From assembly GCF_022347205.1 (NCBI RefSeq), contig NZ_JAKRNE010000001.1:62001-126000 (forward strand): a stretch of 64,000 bases of DNA, given 5' to 3'. The stretch is from Corynebacterium sp. ACRPO (GTDB lineage: Bacteria; Actinomycetota; Actinomycetes; Mycobacteriales; Mycobacteriaceae). Below are positions 17,283 through 26,390 of this stretch, piece after piece. Made by a program: the position numbers and the translations under genes. Each line of letters starts with the position of its first letter. Positions within the stretch are counted from its first letter, which is position 1. The notes beneath the pieces were generated by a model. That model had not been told where the DNA came from. It saw nothing but the letters and a program-made list of their open reading frames with translations, and did not search any database.

Positions 17283-17910
17283 ACAGCGACGCACCTACGA
17301 GGTCGCTTTGAGCAAGGCCGGTTTAGGCCCGGTAGCCGGCGTGGATGAGGCTGGGCGCGGTGCCTGCTGTGGGCCAATCACCATCGCGGCCTGTGTCATG
17401 CCCGATCGGCCGATCGAGGAGTTGGCGCAGCTTACAGATTCAAAGAAGCTAACTCCCAAACAGCGTGAGAAGCTTTTTCCCCTGATTAAAGACAAGGCTG
17501 TGGACTGGTCTGTGGTGCATATTGGTGCGGGGGACATCGATAAGCGCGGCATCCAGCGCGCCAATATTTCCGGCATGCGCAGGGCAGTTGCGCGCCTGGA
17601 AGCACGTCCGGGCTATGTGCTTACCGACGCCCTCTTTATCCCCGGCCTCACCCAACCCCACCTGCCCATTATTGGCGGCGATGCGGCCGCGCGGTGTATC
17701 GCCGCGGCGAGTGTATTGGCCAAAGTCAGCCGCGACCACCTGATGCACGAGCTGGATGCGCGGTACCCCGGCTACGGGTTAGGCAGCCATAAGGGGTACG
17801 GAACCAAGGCGCATGAGGCCGCAATTGCGGCGCTTGGAGCGTGCCCGGAGCACCGGATGAGCTATGAGAATGTCCGCCGCGCTCATGCGGAGTTTGCCGC
17901 GCGTGCCTAG
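17269..17910 (+). CDS. rnhB: Ribonuclease HII
   Basis: Cuts RNA in RNA-DNA hybrids and removes misincorporated ribonucleotides. A 213-residue protein with [12 protein letters not shown] (first acidic residues, about 25-36), [20 protein letters not shown] (Asp) and [20 protein letters not shown] end ([13 protein letters not shown]). All expected acidic positions appear present. ATG 17269 lies inside the second signal peptidase gene (14-bp overlap), giving a lepB-lepB-rnhB operon. Confidence 0.95.
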   Translation: MRRLKQRRTYEVALSKAGLGPVAGVDEAGRGACCGPITIAACVMPDRPIEELAQLTDSKKLTPKQREKLFPLIKDKAVDWSVVHIGAGDIDKRGIQRANISGMRRAVARLEARPGYVLTDALFIPGLTQPHLPIIGGDAAARCIAAASVLAKVSRDHLMHELDARYPGYGLGSHKGYGTKAHEAAIAALGACPEHRMSYENVRRAHAEFAARA

Positions 17911-17972
17911 CTAAAATCTAGCCTTTCTCGCGCTAAGCTAAAGCGAGCTAACCCACAATCTGGAGGTCCACC

Positions 17973-18278
17973 GTGAGTGCAGAGGAACTCGATAACTACG
18001 AGGCTGAGGTAGAGCTGTCCCTCTACCGCGAGTACCGGGACGTTGTCAGCCAGTTTTCCTATGTCGTTGAAACTGAGCGGCGCTTTTATCTGGCTAATGC
18101 GGTAGAGCTTATTCCGCATACCTCTGGGCCCGATGTCTACTACGAGGTGCGCATGTCTGATGCTTGGGTATGGGATATGTACCGCTCCGCGCGCTTTGTG
18201 CGCTACGTCCGCGTTATCACCTACAAGGACGTCAATATCGAGGAGCTGGATAAGCCGGAATTCATGATGCCGGAATAG
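17973..18278 (+). CDS. DUF2469 family protein
   Basis: A 101-residue acidic protein (MSAEELDNYEAEVEL; YEVRMSDAWVWDMYR) conserved next to rnhB in actinobacteria. Function unknown, probably cytoplasmic. GTG start with TGGAGG 6 bp upstream. It is followed by a long hairpin terminator that contains DnaA boxes. Confidence 0.9.
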   Translation: MSAEELDNYEAEVELSLYREYRDVVSQFSYVVETERRFYLANAVELIPHTSGPDVYYEVRMSDAWVWDMYRSARFVRYVRVITYKDVNIEELDKPEFMMPE

Positions 18279-18307
18279 TTTTGTCAAGCCGGCGCACACG
18301 GCGCCGC

Positions 18308-18367
18308 GCCCTAGCTGTGGATAACAGAGTTGCAGAGCCTAGTTATCCACAGCTAGGGCCTTTTTGC
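18308..18367 (+). terminator. Terminator hairpin carrying two DnaA boxes
   Basis: Two perfect 18-bp arms (18308-18325 and 18342-18359) with a 16-nt loop, followed by T5. Each arm contains a DnaA box: TGTGGATAA at 18316-18324 and TTATCCACA at 18343-18351. It ends the DUF2469 gene and lies upstream of yraN-yifB-dprA. Confidence 0.85.
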
Positions 18368-18448
18368 TATTGCGTCCCTTGTATAAGCCTTGCCAACTGC
18401 GGTGTTCTGTGCTGGCCAATGAATTTCCCAACGCACAAGGAAACCGCA

Positions 18449-18847
18449 ATGCACTTTAATTCAGAACACCGCTTGGCCACGAAGAAGCCTCGCCATAAAC
18501 AAGTCTTAGGCAAAAGGGGAGAGGCCTTCGCAGCGCGCTATCTGCGCGAGCGCGGAGCAGAAATCATCGCTGCCAACGTCTCTTATCGAGTGGGAGAGAT
18601 CGACCTCATCGCCCGGGAACCTAACGGAACCATCGTCTTTGTTGAGGTAAAGACCCGCGCCAATTCTAGCTACGGGGTAGCTGAGGCCGTAACCCTGCAG
18701 AAGCTCGCGCGCCTGCGTAAAGCCGCGGCGCAGTGGCTCGACGGAAGGCCACTGTCTGAGGTGCGATTCGACGTCATTGCCTTGGTCGCGCGCGGGCAGG
18801 GGTTTGCGCTGGAGCACTTCAAGGGGGTTGAAGATGGCTCTAGGTAA
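18449..18847 (+). CDS. YraN/UPF0102 family nuclease-like protein
   Basis: A 132-residue protein with the predicted restriction-endonuclease fold: GEAFAARYLRERGAEIIAAN, then GEIDLIA (Asp) and VFVEVKTR (ExK). It is found next to yifB and dprA in many bacteria, and a role in DNA processing is inferred. ATG 18449 has AAGGAA 8 bp upstream. The frame runs back to 18281, but that part covers the DnaA-box hairpin and is not coding. It overlaps yifB by 14 bp. Confidence 0.9.
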   Translation: MHFNSEHRLATKKPRHKQVLGKRGEAFAARYLRERGAEIIAANVSYRVGEIDLIAREPNGTIVFVEVKTRANSSYGVAEAVTLQKLARLRKAAAQWLDGRPLSEVRFDVIALVARGQGFALEHFKGVEDGSR

Positions 18848-20396
18848 TTGTTTGACCATGTCCCTCAACGGAGTCCTTGCTCAGTTGGTTGACGTGGAGG
18901 CGAACGTCGGTCACGGGCTGCCAGGGATACACGTTGTAGGCCAGACGGATACCGCAATCTCCGAATCCCGGGACCGAATCAAGACCGCAGCCTTTAATTC
19001 CCATCTGCCCTGGCCGAAGACCAAAGTGGTGGTCTCCATGTCCCCGGCTTCGCTTCCCAAATCCGGGTCCCACTTTGACCTACCCATAGCACTTGCAATC
19101 CTCGCGGCACAGGCGGAGGCCGACTTCCCGTCTTTTGGCAGTACTCCCTCGCCCGCCCAACGCCTTGAGCGCACTCTAGTTCTTGGCGAGCTCGGCCTCG
19201 ACGGCTCCGTTCGGCCTGTAGCAGGCATCATCCCTGCCCTCCTTGCCGCACGGGAACAAGGAATAACAACTCTCCTTGTTCCGCCTGGCAATGCCGCCGA
19301 GGCGACATTGGTGCCGGACATGGACGTACTGGTTGCGTCGTCTTTGAAGGAAGCTTTCGGATGGGCCTGCGGAAACCGTGGGCTGCCGCAAGCTGGAAGT
19401 TTTTCGGGTTCCCTCAACCCCACGCCAGCGGCGGCATCGCGCCTCGACTTTAGCGATATTGCTGGTCAATCCAATGCGAAATGGGCTGCCGAGGTTGCGG
19501 CCGCCGGCGGCCACCACCTGATGATGATTGGGCCGCCTGGGTCAGGAAAATCCATGATCGCCTCGCGTCTGCCCACCATTCTGCCTACCCTTACCCCGGA
19601 CCAGCAGGTCGAAACCACTGCAATTCATTCGCTGACCGGGACCCCAGGTGAGGTTATCGAGCGCGCCCCGTTCATCGCCCCGCATGCCTCGGTAACTCGG
19701 GCTGCACTTCTTGGTGGCGGTTCCGGTCATCCGCGCCCTGGTGCGGTGAGCTTGGCTCACAATGGTGTGCTCTTTCTCGACGAGGCCAGTGAAGTAGCCG
19801 CGCCGGTACTCGATGGTCTGCGTGCACCGTTGGAGGAAGGACACGTGCGATTGGCGCGCTCGCGCCGCGAGGTTACCTATCCTGCTCGCTTCCAATTGGT
19901 CATGGCGGCAAACCCGTGCAGGTGTGCGGCCGAAGACCCGTCCAAGTGCAGGTGCAATCCGCACGAGCGCATGAACTATCTATCCAACCTCTCCGGTCCG
20001 CTGCGAGACCGCCTGGATATGGTGGTCACGCTAACGGGGCAGGCGGCAACTATTAACGCGGAGGGCGAAGAGGAATCCGCAGTCATCGCCGAGCGCGTCG
20101 CCGCTGCCCGTGAACGTGCCGCCGCGCGCTGGTGGGCGGATGGCATCACCGCGCGCACCAATGGGGAAGTTCCCTCGTCCTATCTGCGCCGAAAGAGGCC
20201 GGCTGCAGAAGCCGCTATGGTCATGTTGTCCGCATATTTGGCAGATGGCGAAATATCCCAGCGCGGAGTGGACCGCGTATTGAAGCTCTCCTGGACCCTG
20301 GCGGATCTAGCAGGAAAGGCGCAGCCGGACCTGGACGAAATAGGGCGCGCGCTCGATCTGCGCGGCTCAATTAATGTAGGGAGGCTCGCAGCATGA
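18834..20396 (+). CDS. YifB/ComM-family Mg-chelatase-like AAA+ ATPase
   Basis: A 520-residue hexameric ATPase of the ComM type, which drives branch migration during natural transformation in Gram-negatives. The N-terminal Lon-protease-like region (ChlI, about 20-140) is followed by Walker A GPPGSGKSM (about 233), Walker B LFLDEASE, sensor RLARSRREVTYPARFQLV (two parts: RLARSRREV, YPARFQLV) and a Cys-rich loop CRCAAEDPSKCRCNPHE. ATG 18834 lies within the end of yraN. It overlaps dprA by 4 bp. Transformation is not proven for this organism. Confidence 0.93.
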   Translation: MALGNCLTMSLNGVLAQLVDVEANVGHGLPGIHVVGQTDTAISESRDRIKTAAFNSHLPWPKTKVVVSMSPASLPKSGSHFDLPIALAILAAQAEADFPSFGSTPSPAQRLERTLVLGELGLDGSVRPVAGIIPALLAAREQGITTLLVPPGNAAEATLVPDMDVLVASSLKEAFGWACGNRGLPQAGSFSGSLNPTPAAASRLDFSDIAGQSNAKWAAEVAAAGGHHLMMIGPPGSGKSMIASRLPTILPTLTPDQQVETTAIHSLTGTPGEVIERAPFIAPHASVTRAALLGGGSGHPRPGAVSLAHNGVLFLDEASEVAAPVLDGLRAPLEEGHVRLARSRREVTYPARFQLVMAANPCRCAAEDPSKCRCNPHERMNYLSNLSGPLRDRLDMVVTLTGQAATINAEGEEESAVIAERVAAARERAAARWWADGITARTNGEVPSSYLRRKRPAAEAAMVMLSAYLADGEISQRGVDRVLKLSWTLADLAGKAQPDLDEIGRALDLRGSINVGRLAA

Positions 20397-21574
20397 GCGA
20401 ACTTGATCTCTCTACTCCTTATACCACCTGGGTATACCTCAACCGAGTGGTGGAAGGTCCCTCTGCGGCGTTGCAGGCCTTGCTTACGCAGTATCCAGCT
20501 GAGGAAATCGCCCACGGAATCTACAATCGCGCCGACTGGATTGGCCCGCTTTTGGCCCGCACGGCCTCTCGCTATGACTGGTTGCGGCAAGCCGAAGATA
20601 TGGCGGCAGCCGAAAGGGTCGGGGCTCGGCTCATTACGGCAGAAAGCCCAGAGTGGCCTACAGAGGAGTTTGACTCTGCATTCGGCTTCTATCAGCACAG
20701 CGGGGAGGCTCCAGCTACTTTTGATGACCAAGCATTGCCACCGCATAGCCTGTGGGTGCGCGGTGCGCCATTGCAGGCAGAGGTTGCTCAAGCTGTGGCC
20801 ATCGTCGGTACTCGTGCCATTTCTCGCTATGGCTGGCAGGCCACCCACAACGTCGTGTCCGGATTGGTTCAGCATGAATGGACTCCAATATCCGGCGGCG
20901 CGCTGGGAGTGGATACCGTCGCGCACGAAACCGCCCTGCACAACAACGGGCGCACGGTAGCCATAGCAGCGTGTGGTATCGATAGGGACTACCCAGCCCG
21001 CAATGCCAACCTATTTGCCAAGATTGCAGATAACGGCTGCATCGTTTCTGAATTCGCGCCGGAAACCGCACCGAAGCGCCACCGGTTCCTAACGCGGAAC
21101 CGCCTAGTGGCAGCGCTGAGCCACGGCACAGTAGTTATGGAGGCCGCGTTTCGATCTGGTGCATTAAACACCCTTAACTGGGCAGAGGCGCTTGGGCGTG
21201 TTGCGATGGCGGTGCCGGGACCAATAACTACTAGCGGTTCGTTGGGCTGCCATCAGCGCATTCAAGAAGGCCGCGCACAGTTGGTTACCAGTGCCGATGA
21301 AGTTCGCGCATTAGTAAGTCGCGCCGGGGAAGTGGACCCAGGCGCACAGTATGAAATCAATTTTGCGGCAACCATGACCCAACGCCTCTCCCGCAATGAG
21401 TTGCGTGTCTTTGACGCGACGCCACCGCTAGGACAGGAGAAAGCAACGGCAGAAGACATTGCGCGCGAAGCGGGATTCCGTTTACCGCTGACAGTTCACT
21501 TACTACTGGCACTGGAAAAGATGTGCGTTGTCGTCCGCCATGGCAATACCTGGGCGCGCCGGGAAACGGAATAA
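20393..21574 (+). CDS. dprA: DNA-processing protein DprA
   Basis: Binds incoming single-stranded DNA and loads RecA in transformation. Of 393 residues, the Rossmann-like core is about 135-340: AIVGTRAISRYG, SGGALGVDTVAHETAL, CGIDRDYPARN, SEFAPETAPKRHRFLTRNR and PGPITTSGSLGCH. A winged-helix-like C-terminus (about 340-393) follows. It is the third gene of yraN-yifB-dprA, coupled to yifB by ATGA. The same trio occurs across actinobacteria, including species not known to be competent. Confidence 0.95.
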   Translation: MSELDLSTPYTTWVYLNRVVEGPSAALQALLTQYPAEEIAHGIYNRADWIGPLLARTASRYDWLRQAEDMAAAERVGARLITAESPEWPTEEFDSAFGFYQHSGEAPATFDDQALPPHSLWVRGAPLQAEVAQAVAIVGTRAISRYGWQATHNVVSGLVQHEWTPISGGALGVDTVAHETALHNNGRTVAIAACGIDRDYPARNANLFAKIADNGCIVSEFAPETAPKRHRFLTRNRLVAALSHGTVVMEAAFRSGALNTLNWAEALGRVAMAVPGPITTSGSLGCHQRIQEGRAQLVTSADEVRALVSRAGEVDPGAQYEINFAATMTQRLSRNELRVFDATPPLGQEKATAEDIAREAGFRLPLTVHLLLALEKMCVVVRHGNTWARRETE

Positions 21575-21595
21575 ATGGCACCTGCGTAGGGCGAG

Positions 21596-21601
21596 TACAC
21601 T
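21596..21601 (+). promoter_or_regulatory. -10 hexamer TACACT, leaderless xerC mRNA
   Basis: The hexamer ends 8 bp before ATG 21610 and lies just after the dprA stop codon. This supports 21610 as the xerC start. Confidence 0.5.
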
Positions 21602-21609
21602 GCTGTGGC

Positions 21610-22527
21610 ATGAGTGAAGATGGAAAGTCCGCGAAGTCTCCGAAAGTTGAGGGGCAGATGGCTGAGGCCATTGAGGACTTCGCGGATTTCCAACTACATG
21701 TCAAAGGCCGCGCAGAAGCGACGGTGCGCGGGTATCGCTCCGACTTGCGCGACCTTGCACGCAGCGTGCCTACCTTCGCGGAGTTTGACCTCAACAGCCT
21801 GCGCCAATGGTTGGCAGAAGCTGTTACGGAAGGAAAGTCGCGTTCCACCCTGGCACGGCGCACCGCGGCAGCGAAGGGTTTTTCTACTTGGGCAGTGCGC
21901 GAAGGGCACCTGAAGCGAGACGTTGCTGCCCGCCTAGTTACGCCCAAAGTGGGGCGTCACCTTCCCACGGTTCTCGCTCCTGAGCAGGCCGGCGAGCTTA
22001 TGGGCAATGCGGTCTCTGCCGATGAAGTCCACTTCCTTCGCGATAGTGCCATCCTGGAGTTGCTCTATGCCTCCGGTATGCGCGTGGCGGAGTTGGTCCG
22101 GCTAGATCTAGGGGATATTGATTTTCAACGCGGTACCTTGCACGTCACCGGTAAGGGCAATAAGCAGCGTGTAGTGCCTTTCGGGCACGCAGCGGAAGAC
22201 GCCATAAAGCAGTGGATTGACAAAGGCCGTGGAGAAATCGCTGCGGCCGATACTGAAGCAGTTTTTGTTGGCAGCAGGGGAGGGCGCATCGATCAACGCC
22301 AGGTGCGCCGCATTGTAGAAAAGGCCGCCAAAGTCACTGGTACACAGGGGCTTACCCCGCACGGGGTGCGCCACTCTGCCGCGACCCACCTATTGGAAGG
22401 CGGGGCGGATTTGCGCGTAGTGCAAGAACTGCTGGGGCACTCCTCGCTTAATACCACGCAGATTTATACCCACGTGTCCGCGCAGCGCTTGCAGCGCGTA
22501 TACGATCAAGCCCATCCCCGAGCCTAA
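21610..22527 (+). CDS. xerC: Tyrosine recombinase XerC
   Basis: Site-specific recombinase that, with XerD, resolves chromosome dimers at dif. The 305 residues match the usual length. The core-binding domain is about 20-105 and the catalytic domain about 120-300, with Arg158 (ASGMR), Lys182 (GKGNK), His251 and Arg254 (HGVRH), His277 (LLGHSS) and Tyr286 (TQIYTH). All active-site residues are present. The frame extends back to 21523 inside dprA without a start signal. Its stop overlaps the stop of the convergent M23 gene by 2 bp. Confidence 0.95.
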   Translation: MSEDGKSAKSPKVEGQMAEAIEDFADFQLHVKGRAEATVRGYRSDLRDLARSVPTFAEFDLNSLRQWLAEAVTEGKSRSTLARRTAAAKGFSTWAVREGHLKRDVAARLVTPKVGRHLPTVLAPEQAGELMGNAVSADEVHFLRDSAILELLYASGMRVAELVRLDLGDIDFQRGTLHVTGKGNKQRVVPFGHAAEDAIKQWIDKGRGEIAAADTEAVFVGSRGGRIDQRQVRRIVEKAAKVTGTQGLTPHGVRHSAATHLLEGGADLRVVQELLGHSSLNTTQIYTHVSAQRLQRVYDQAHPRA

Positions 22528-23045
22528 AGCGGTTTGAGTCGAATCACCGGCATGTCCAGCAGGGTTAAAGGATCGATGTAGGAATCTTTTGCGATAAGTG
22601 CGCCCCAGTGCAGTCCGGGGTAGCCATCGACGGGATTGCCTAAACGGCCAATAACTTGGCCCTCGCGGACTTCTTGGCCCTGCTTTACGGAGCCGTGCAC
22701 GGGCTGATACGTCGTTCTCACTCCATCCGCGTGGGCTATGGAGACAACTGGTTTGCCAGCAACCGTGCCCACAAAGGCGACCTTGCCGTCTTCGGCGGCT
22801 ACCACCGGCGAGCCCACCGATAGGGCCATGTCGACGCCGCGGTGGCCAGGGCTCCACTTTTGTTCGGGGGCATCGAATCCACGCAGTACCCGCGCTGGGC
22901 TAGGTTTGCCGGAGGCGGGGTCGACATAGGCTGTGGCCGGTGGGCAACACAGAATAAGAAGCGAAAGAAGGGTGAGGAAAGCGGCGGGGAGGAAGGCGGG
23001 GCGTCGGCAAGCGGGAAATGTGGAGGAGGAAAGAAACTGATTCAT
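22524..23045 (-). CDS. Secreted M23 (LytM)-like peptidase, degenerate active site
   Basis: A 173-residue protein. Its signal sequence has a hydrophobic core (PAAFLTLLSLLILCC, about 18-32). The LytM domain (about 60-165) keeps HRGVD (zinc His and Asp) and the last zinc His in LHWGAL. The two catalytic His of canonical LytM are replaced: YxHL reads YQPV, and HxH reads GLH. Actinobacterial relatives share these changes as far as I recall, so it may be a regulator or binder of cell wall hydrolases rather than an active enzyme. ATG 23045 was preferred over a TTG at 23069. It ends tail-to-tail with xerC. Confidence 0.82.
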   Translation of the reverse strand: MNQFLSSSTFPACRRPAFLPAAFLTLLSLLILCCPPATAYVDPASGKPSPARVLRGFDAPEQKWSPGHRGVDMALSVGSPVVAAEDGKVAFVGTVAGKPVVSIAHADGVRTTYQPVHGSVKQGQEVREGQVIGRLGNPVDGYPGLHWGALIAKDSYIDPLTLLDMPVIRLKPL

Positions 23046-23423
23046 GGGCACAGTGTCCGCCGGAGGCAAGCGGTTGGGAAGTGAGTTCTCCTTTAGTTGT
23101 GGACAACTTGGGTTGCATGATGTGATTGAGTCGATTGTGACGATTGAGGCAAAGTGGCTGCGGCGAAGTTGTGGATAAGCTGACTTCGGTTTGGAAAAAC
23201 CAGCGTAAGGGGATTATTCTTTGTGGCAGCAGTGTGTCCACCTCGTGGAGGCATTGACTACGCGCGGCGAAGTTGTCGCTTCCTGCTGGAAGGAAGAGAC
23301 AGCCTGACGGTTGACGTGGTCCTTGGAAACAAGGTGTCAGCGGGGCCTTCGTTGCTAGGGTGCGGAATAAAACACCGCACAATTGGAAAACCGAAAGACA
23401 AGATAAAAGAAAGCGAGCGAATC
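23046..23423. other. 378-bp region upstream of rpsB with DnaA boxes
   Basis: Divergent space between the M23 gene and rpsB-tsf. It holds two DnaA-box sequences (TTGTCCACA, minus strand, 23098-23106; TTATCCACA, minus strand, 23170-23178), a -10-like TAGGGT at 23356-23361, and a GTGCGG / CCGCAC hairpin (23360-23380) near the expected rpsB mRNA start. The open frame across it has no ribosome-binding site and is probably not coding. Confidence 0.5.
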
Positions 23424-24257
23424 ATGGCAGTTGTAACCATGCGCGAGCTCCTCGACGCTGGTGTGCACTTTGGCCACCAGACCCGTCGCTGGAATCCGAA
23501 GATGCGTCGTTTCATCTTCACTGACCGTAACGGCATCTACATCATCGACCTGCAGCAGACGCTGACCTACATTGACGAGGCTTACGAGTTCGTCAAGGAA
23601 ACCGTTGCACACGGCGGCACCATCCTGTTCGTTGGTACCAAGAAGCAGGCTCAGGAAGCAGTTGCTGAGGAAGCAACCCGCGTCGGTATGCCTTACGTCA
23701 ACCACCGCTGGTTGGGCGGCATGCTCACCAACTTCCAGACCGTTTCCAAGCGTCTGAAGCGCATGAAGGAGCTTCAGGCAATGGATGAGCGTGAGGACGG
23801 CTACAAGGGCCGCACCAAGAAGGAAGTTCTCATGCTCAACCGTGAGCGCGCCAAGCTTGAGCGCGTTCTGGGTGGCATCTCCGATATGGCCAAGACCCCG
23901 TCCGCACTGTGGATTGTTGATACCAACAAGGAGCACATCGCGGTCAAGGAAGCTCACAAGCTGAACATCCCGGTTGTTGCCATCCTGGACACCAACTGCG
24001 ACCCGGACGACGTTGACTTCCCGATCCCGGGCAACGACGACGCCATCCGCTCCACCAAGCTGCTCTCCGGCATCGTTGCCTCCGCTGTTGAGGAAGGCAA
24101 GAAGGCTCGTGAGGAGCGTCAGCTGGCTGCAGCTAAGGAAGCTGCCGGCGACTCCGCTGAGAAGGAAAAGCGTGACGCTGAGGCAGCTGCCGCAGCTTCC
24201 GACCCGGCCTCCGCGGAAAAGTCTGAGGAAGCATCCGCAGACAAGGCCGAGAAGTAG
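23424..24257 (+). CDS. rpsB: 30S ribosomal protein S2 with Ala/Glu tail
   Basis: A 277-residue protein needed to bind S1 and start translation. The S2 core is about 1-230 ([44 protein letters not shown]). The last 45 or so residues are an Ala/Glu/Lys tail like that of S16 in this window. The start at 23424 agrees with the family; the frame reaches back to 23223. Upstream AAAGAAAGCGAG is a modest ribosome-binding site. tsf follows after about 300 bp with terminators between, which suggests partial read-through. Confidence 0.97.
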   Translation: MAVVTMRELLDAGVHFGHQTRRWNPKMRRFIFTDRNGIYIIDLQQTLTYIDEAYEFVKETVAHGGTILFVGTKKQAQEAVAEEATRVGMPYVNHRWLGGMLTNFQTVSKRLKRMKELQAMDEREDGYKGRTKKEVLMLNRERAKLERVLGGISDMAKTPSALWIVDTNKEHIAVKEAHKLNIPVVAILDTNCDPDDVDFPIPGNDDAIRSTKLLSGIVASAVEEGKKAREERQLAAAKEAAGDSAEKEKRDAEAAAAASDPASAEKSEEASADKAEK

Positions 24258-24360
24258 TCTTAACTTCTCGCTAGGAATCTTCCTTACCTGCGTTTAACTG
24301 AATACCCCACGCACTTTTGGTGTGGGGCAGCAAGAGAGTAATTCCTGCCCAAGGCTGTTT

Positions 24361-24406
24361 ACCAACCCCCGCCACCGTGCTTTAACGGCGGCGGGGGTTG
24401 GTTTTA
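24361..24406 (+). terminator. Terminator between rpsB and tsf
   Basis: A 13-bp perfect outer stem (ACCAACCCCCGCC) and a small inner stem (CCG/CGG) with TTTT after it. A weaker CCCCAC...GTGGGG hairpin without a T-run lies at 24306-24328. The rest of the 299-bp gap shows no gene. Confidence 0.88.
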
Positions 24407-24556
24407 TCTATGCTGGGGGCTGCTGAAACCAGCTCCACTTTCATGCATAGGTGGGAAAGGGGTGGTTTCTGCCACCCTAAAGCGGCGCGATTTCACCGCG
24501 TCGACTACGCTGTTTGAACGAACACTGTTTGATTTTCAAGGAGGATCGCCCCAACT

Positions 24557-25369
24557 ATGGCGAACTACACTGCTGCAGACGTCAAGGCACTGCGCGAAGC
24601 TACCGGCTCCGGCATGCTCGATTGCAAGAAGGCTCTGGAAGAGTCCAACGGCGACTACGACAAGGCCGTTGAGTACCTGCGCATTAAGGGCGCTAAGAAC
24701 GTCTCCAAGCGCGCTGACCGTGAGGCTACCGAGGGTCTCATCGCCGTTTCCGGCAACACCATGGTCGAGATCAACTGTGAGACCGACTTCGTTGCTAAGA
24801 ACGAGGCTTTCAAGACCTTCGCAGCCAAGATTGCTGACGCTGCTGCTGAGGCCAAGGCAAACTCCGCTGACGAGCTCAACAACATTGAGATCGACGGCAA
24901 GAAGGTCTCCGAGGTCGTGGACGAGGAGTCTGCAAAGACCGGTGAGAAGCTGCAGGCACGCCGTGCAGTTACCGTAGAGGGCGACAACGTTGCCGTTTAC
25001 CTGCACCAGCGTTCCGCTGACCTGCCGCCGGCAGTGGGCGTTCTGGTTTCCTACGAGGGCAGCGAGGAAGGCGCTCACGCTGCAGCCCTGCAGATTGCTG
25101 CAATGAACGCTGAGTACCTCACCCGCGAGGACGTTCCTGCAGAGATCGTCGAGAAGGAGCGCGAGATCGCTGAGGCCACCACTCGTGAGGAGGGCAAGCC
25201 AGAGGCAGCCCTGCCGAAGATCGTGGAAGGCCGCCTGAACGGCTTCTTCAAGTCCATCGTTCTGCTGGAGCAGGCTTCCCTGTCTGATAACAAGAAGACC
25301 GTAAAGCAGGTTGCTGAAGAAGCTGGCACCACCATCACCGGCTTCGTTCGCTACGAGGTTGGCGCTTAA
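24557..25369 (+). CDS. tsf: Elongation factor Ts
   Basis: Nucleotide exchange factor for EF-Tu. Of 270 residues, the N-terminal UBA-like part has [20 protein letters not shown] and the core has the signature [13 protein letters not shown]. The length fits actinobacterial EF-Ts. ATG with AAGGAGGAT about 11 bp upstream is a strong ribosome-binding site. It is in the normal rpsB-tsf-pyrH-frr order and has its own terminator. Confidence 0.97.
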   Translation: MANYTAADVKALREATGSGMLDCKKALEESNGDYDKAVEYLRIKGAKNVSKRADREATEGLIAVSGNTMVEINCETDFVAKNEAFKTFAAKIADAAAEAKANSADELNNIEIDGKKVSEVVDEESAKTGEKLQARRAVTVEGDNVAVYLHQRSADLPPAVGVLVSYEGSEEGAHAAALQIAAMNAEYLTREDVPAEIVEKEREIAEATTREEGKPEAALPKIVEGRLNGFFKSIVLLEQASLSDNKKTVKQVAEEAGTTITGFVRYEVGA

Positions 25370-25392
25370 GCCTACCCCGCTTTAACACTTAG

Positions 25393-25423
25393 CCCACGAA
25401 GGATGACCCTTCGTGGGTTTTGT
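25393..25423 (+). terminator. tsf terminator
   Basis: CCCACGAAGG / CCTTCGTGGG with a 5-nt loop, followed by TTTTGTT. Confidence 0.9.
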
Positions 25424-25539
25424 TGTGCGCTCACCGTGACGATTAGTGCGGCTTGACTGTCCCTAGGTGGGCCCGGCACGTAGCAATTGCCTAGTGGCCT
25501 GCACCGGCGGGCGGTGTGAGGAAGCGAAAGATATATGGG

Positions 25540-25545
25540 TAAGAT
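25540..25545 (+). promoter_or_regulatory. -10 hexamer TAAGAT before pyrH
   Basis: GGGTAAGAT lies 45 bp upstream of GTG 25591 and gives a leader of about 40 nt with AAGGAG near its end. Confidence 0.45.
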
Positions 25546-25590
25546 AGGGCGGAGATTGAAACTGCCCCGCGTTAAGGAGACGAAGTAGGC

Positions 25591-26319
25591 GTGACTGCTG
25601 CAGATATTAAGCGAACCGGATACAAGCGAGTAATGCTGAAGCTGGGCGGTGAGATGTTCGGCGGCGGCAAGGTCGGCATCGACCCAGATGTGGTTGAAAA
25701 CGTAGCCCGCCAGATCGCCGAGGTTTCCCGTCAGGGAATCGAGATTGCAGTGGTTATCGGTGGCGGAAACTTCTTCCGCGGCGCAGAACTCTCCCAGCGC
25801 GGCATGGATCGTGCTCGCTCGGACTACATGGGCATGCTGGGTACGGTAATGAATTCCCTCGCACTACAGGACTTCCTCAAGCAGCAAGGCGTGGACTGCC
25901 GCGTGCAGACATCCATCAACATGGCGCAGATTGCCGAGCCGTACCTGCCGCTGCGCGCTGAGCGTCACCTTGAAAAGGGTCGCGTGGTTATCTTTGGCGC
26001 CGGCATGGGCATGCCGTACTTCTCCACGGATACCACTGCCGCGCAGCGTGCCCTGGAAATTGGCGCCGAGGTTCTTTTCTTGGCCAAGGCAGTCGACGGC
26101 GTCTACTCCGATGACCCACGTACCAACCCGGATGCGGAACTGTACTCTGAAATCACTCCGCGTGAGGTCATTGAAAAGGGCCTTAAGGTTGCAGATGCTA
26201 CGGCGTTTAGCCTGTGCATGGACAATGATATGCCAATTTTGGTCTTTAACCTGCTGGAGGAGGGCAATATCGCCCGTGCCGCAGGAGGCGAAGTTATCGG
26301 CACGCTGGTGCAGTCCTAA
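25591..26319 (+). CDS. pyrH: UMP kinase
   Basis: Phosphorylates UMP to UDP; bacterial hexameric type, normally activated by GTP and inhibited by UTP. Of 242 residues, conserved parts are [13 protein letters not shown] (phosphate loop), [27 protein letters not shown] and [20 protein letters not shown] start with AAGGAGACGAAG upstream. It is followed by frr after 71 bp and probably co-transcribed with it. Confidence 0.96.
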   Translation: MTAADIKRTGYKRVMLKLGGEMFGGGKVGIDPDVVENVARQIAEVSRQGIEIAVVIGGGNFFRGAELSQRGMDRARSDYMGMLGTVMNSLALQDFLKQQGVDCRVQTSINMAQIAEPYLPLRAERHLEKGRVVIFGAGMGMPYFSTDTTAAQRALEIGAEVLFLAKAVDGVYSDDPRTNPDAELYSEITPREVIEKGLKVADATAFSLCMDNDMPILVFNLLEEGNIARAAGGEVIGTLVQS

Positions 26320-26390
26320 TACTGTAAGGGCTGCGAACCTGCTACCTTTTTATACAGCCACCCCTATTCGTTTAAGGATGATTTAACCTC

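Noticed and set aside
18281..18448. Upstream extension of the yraN frame
   Set aside because: It crosses the DnaA-box hairpin, is unlike the family and the real start has a good ribosome-binding site.
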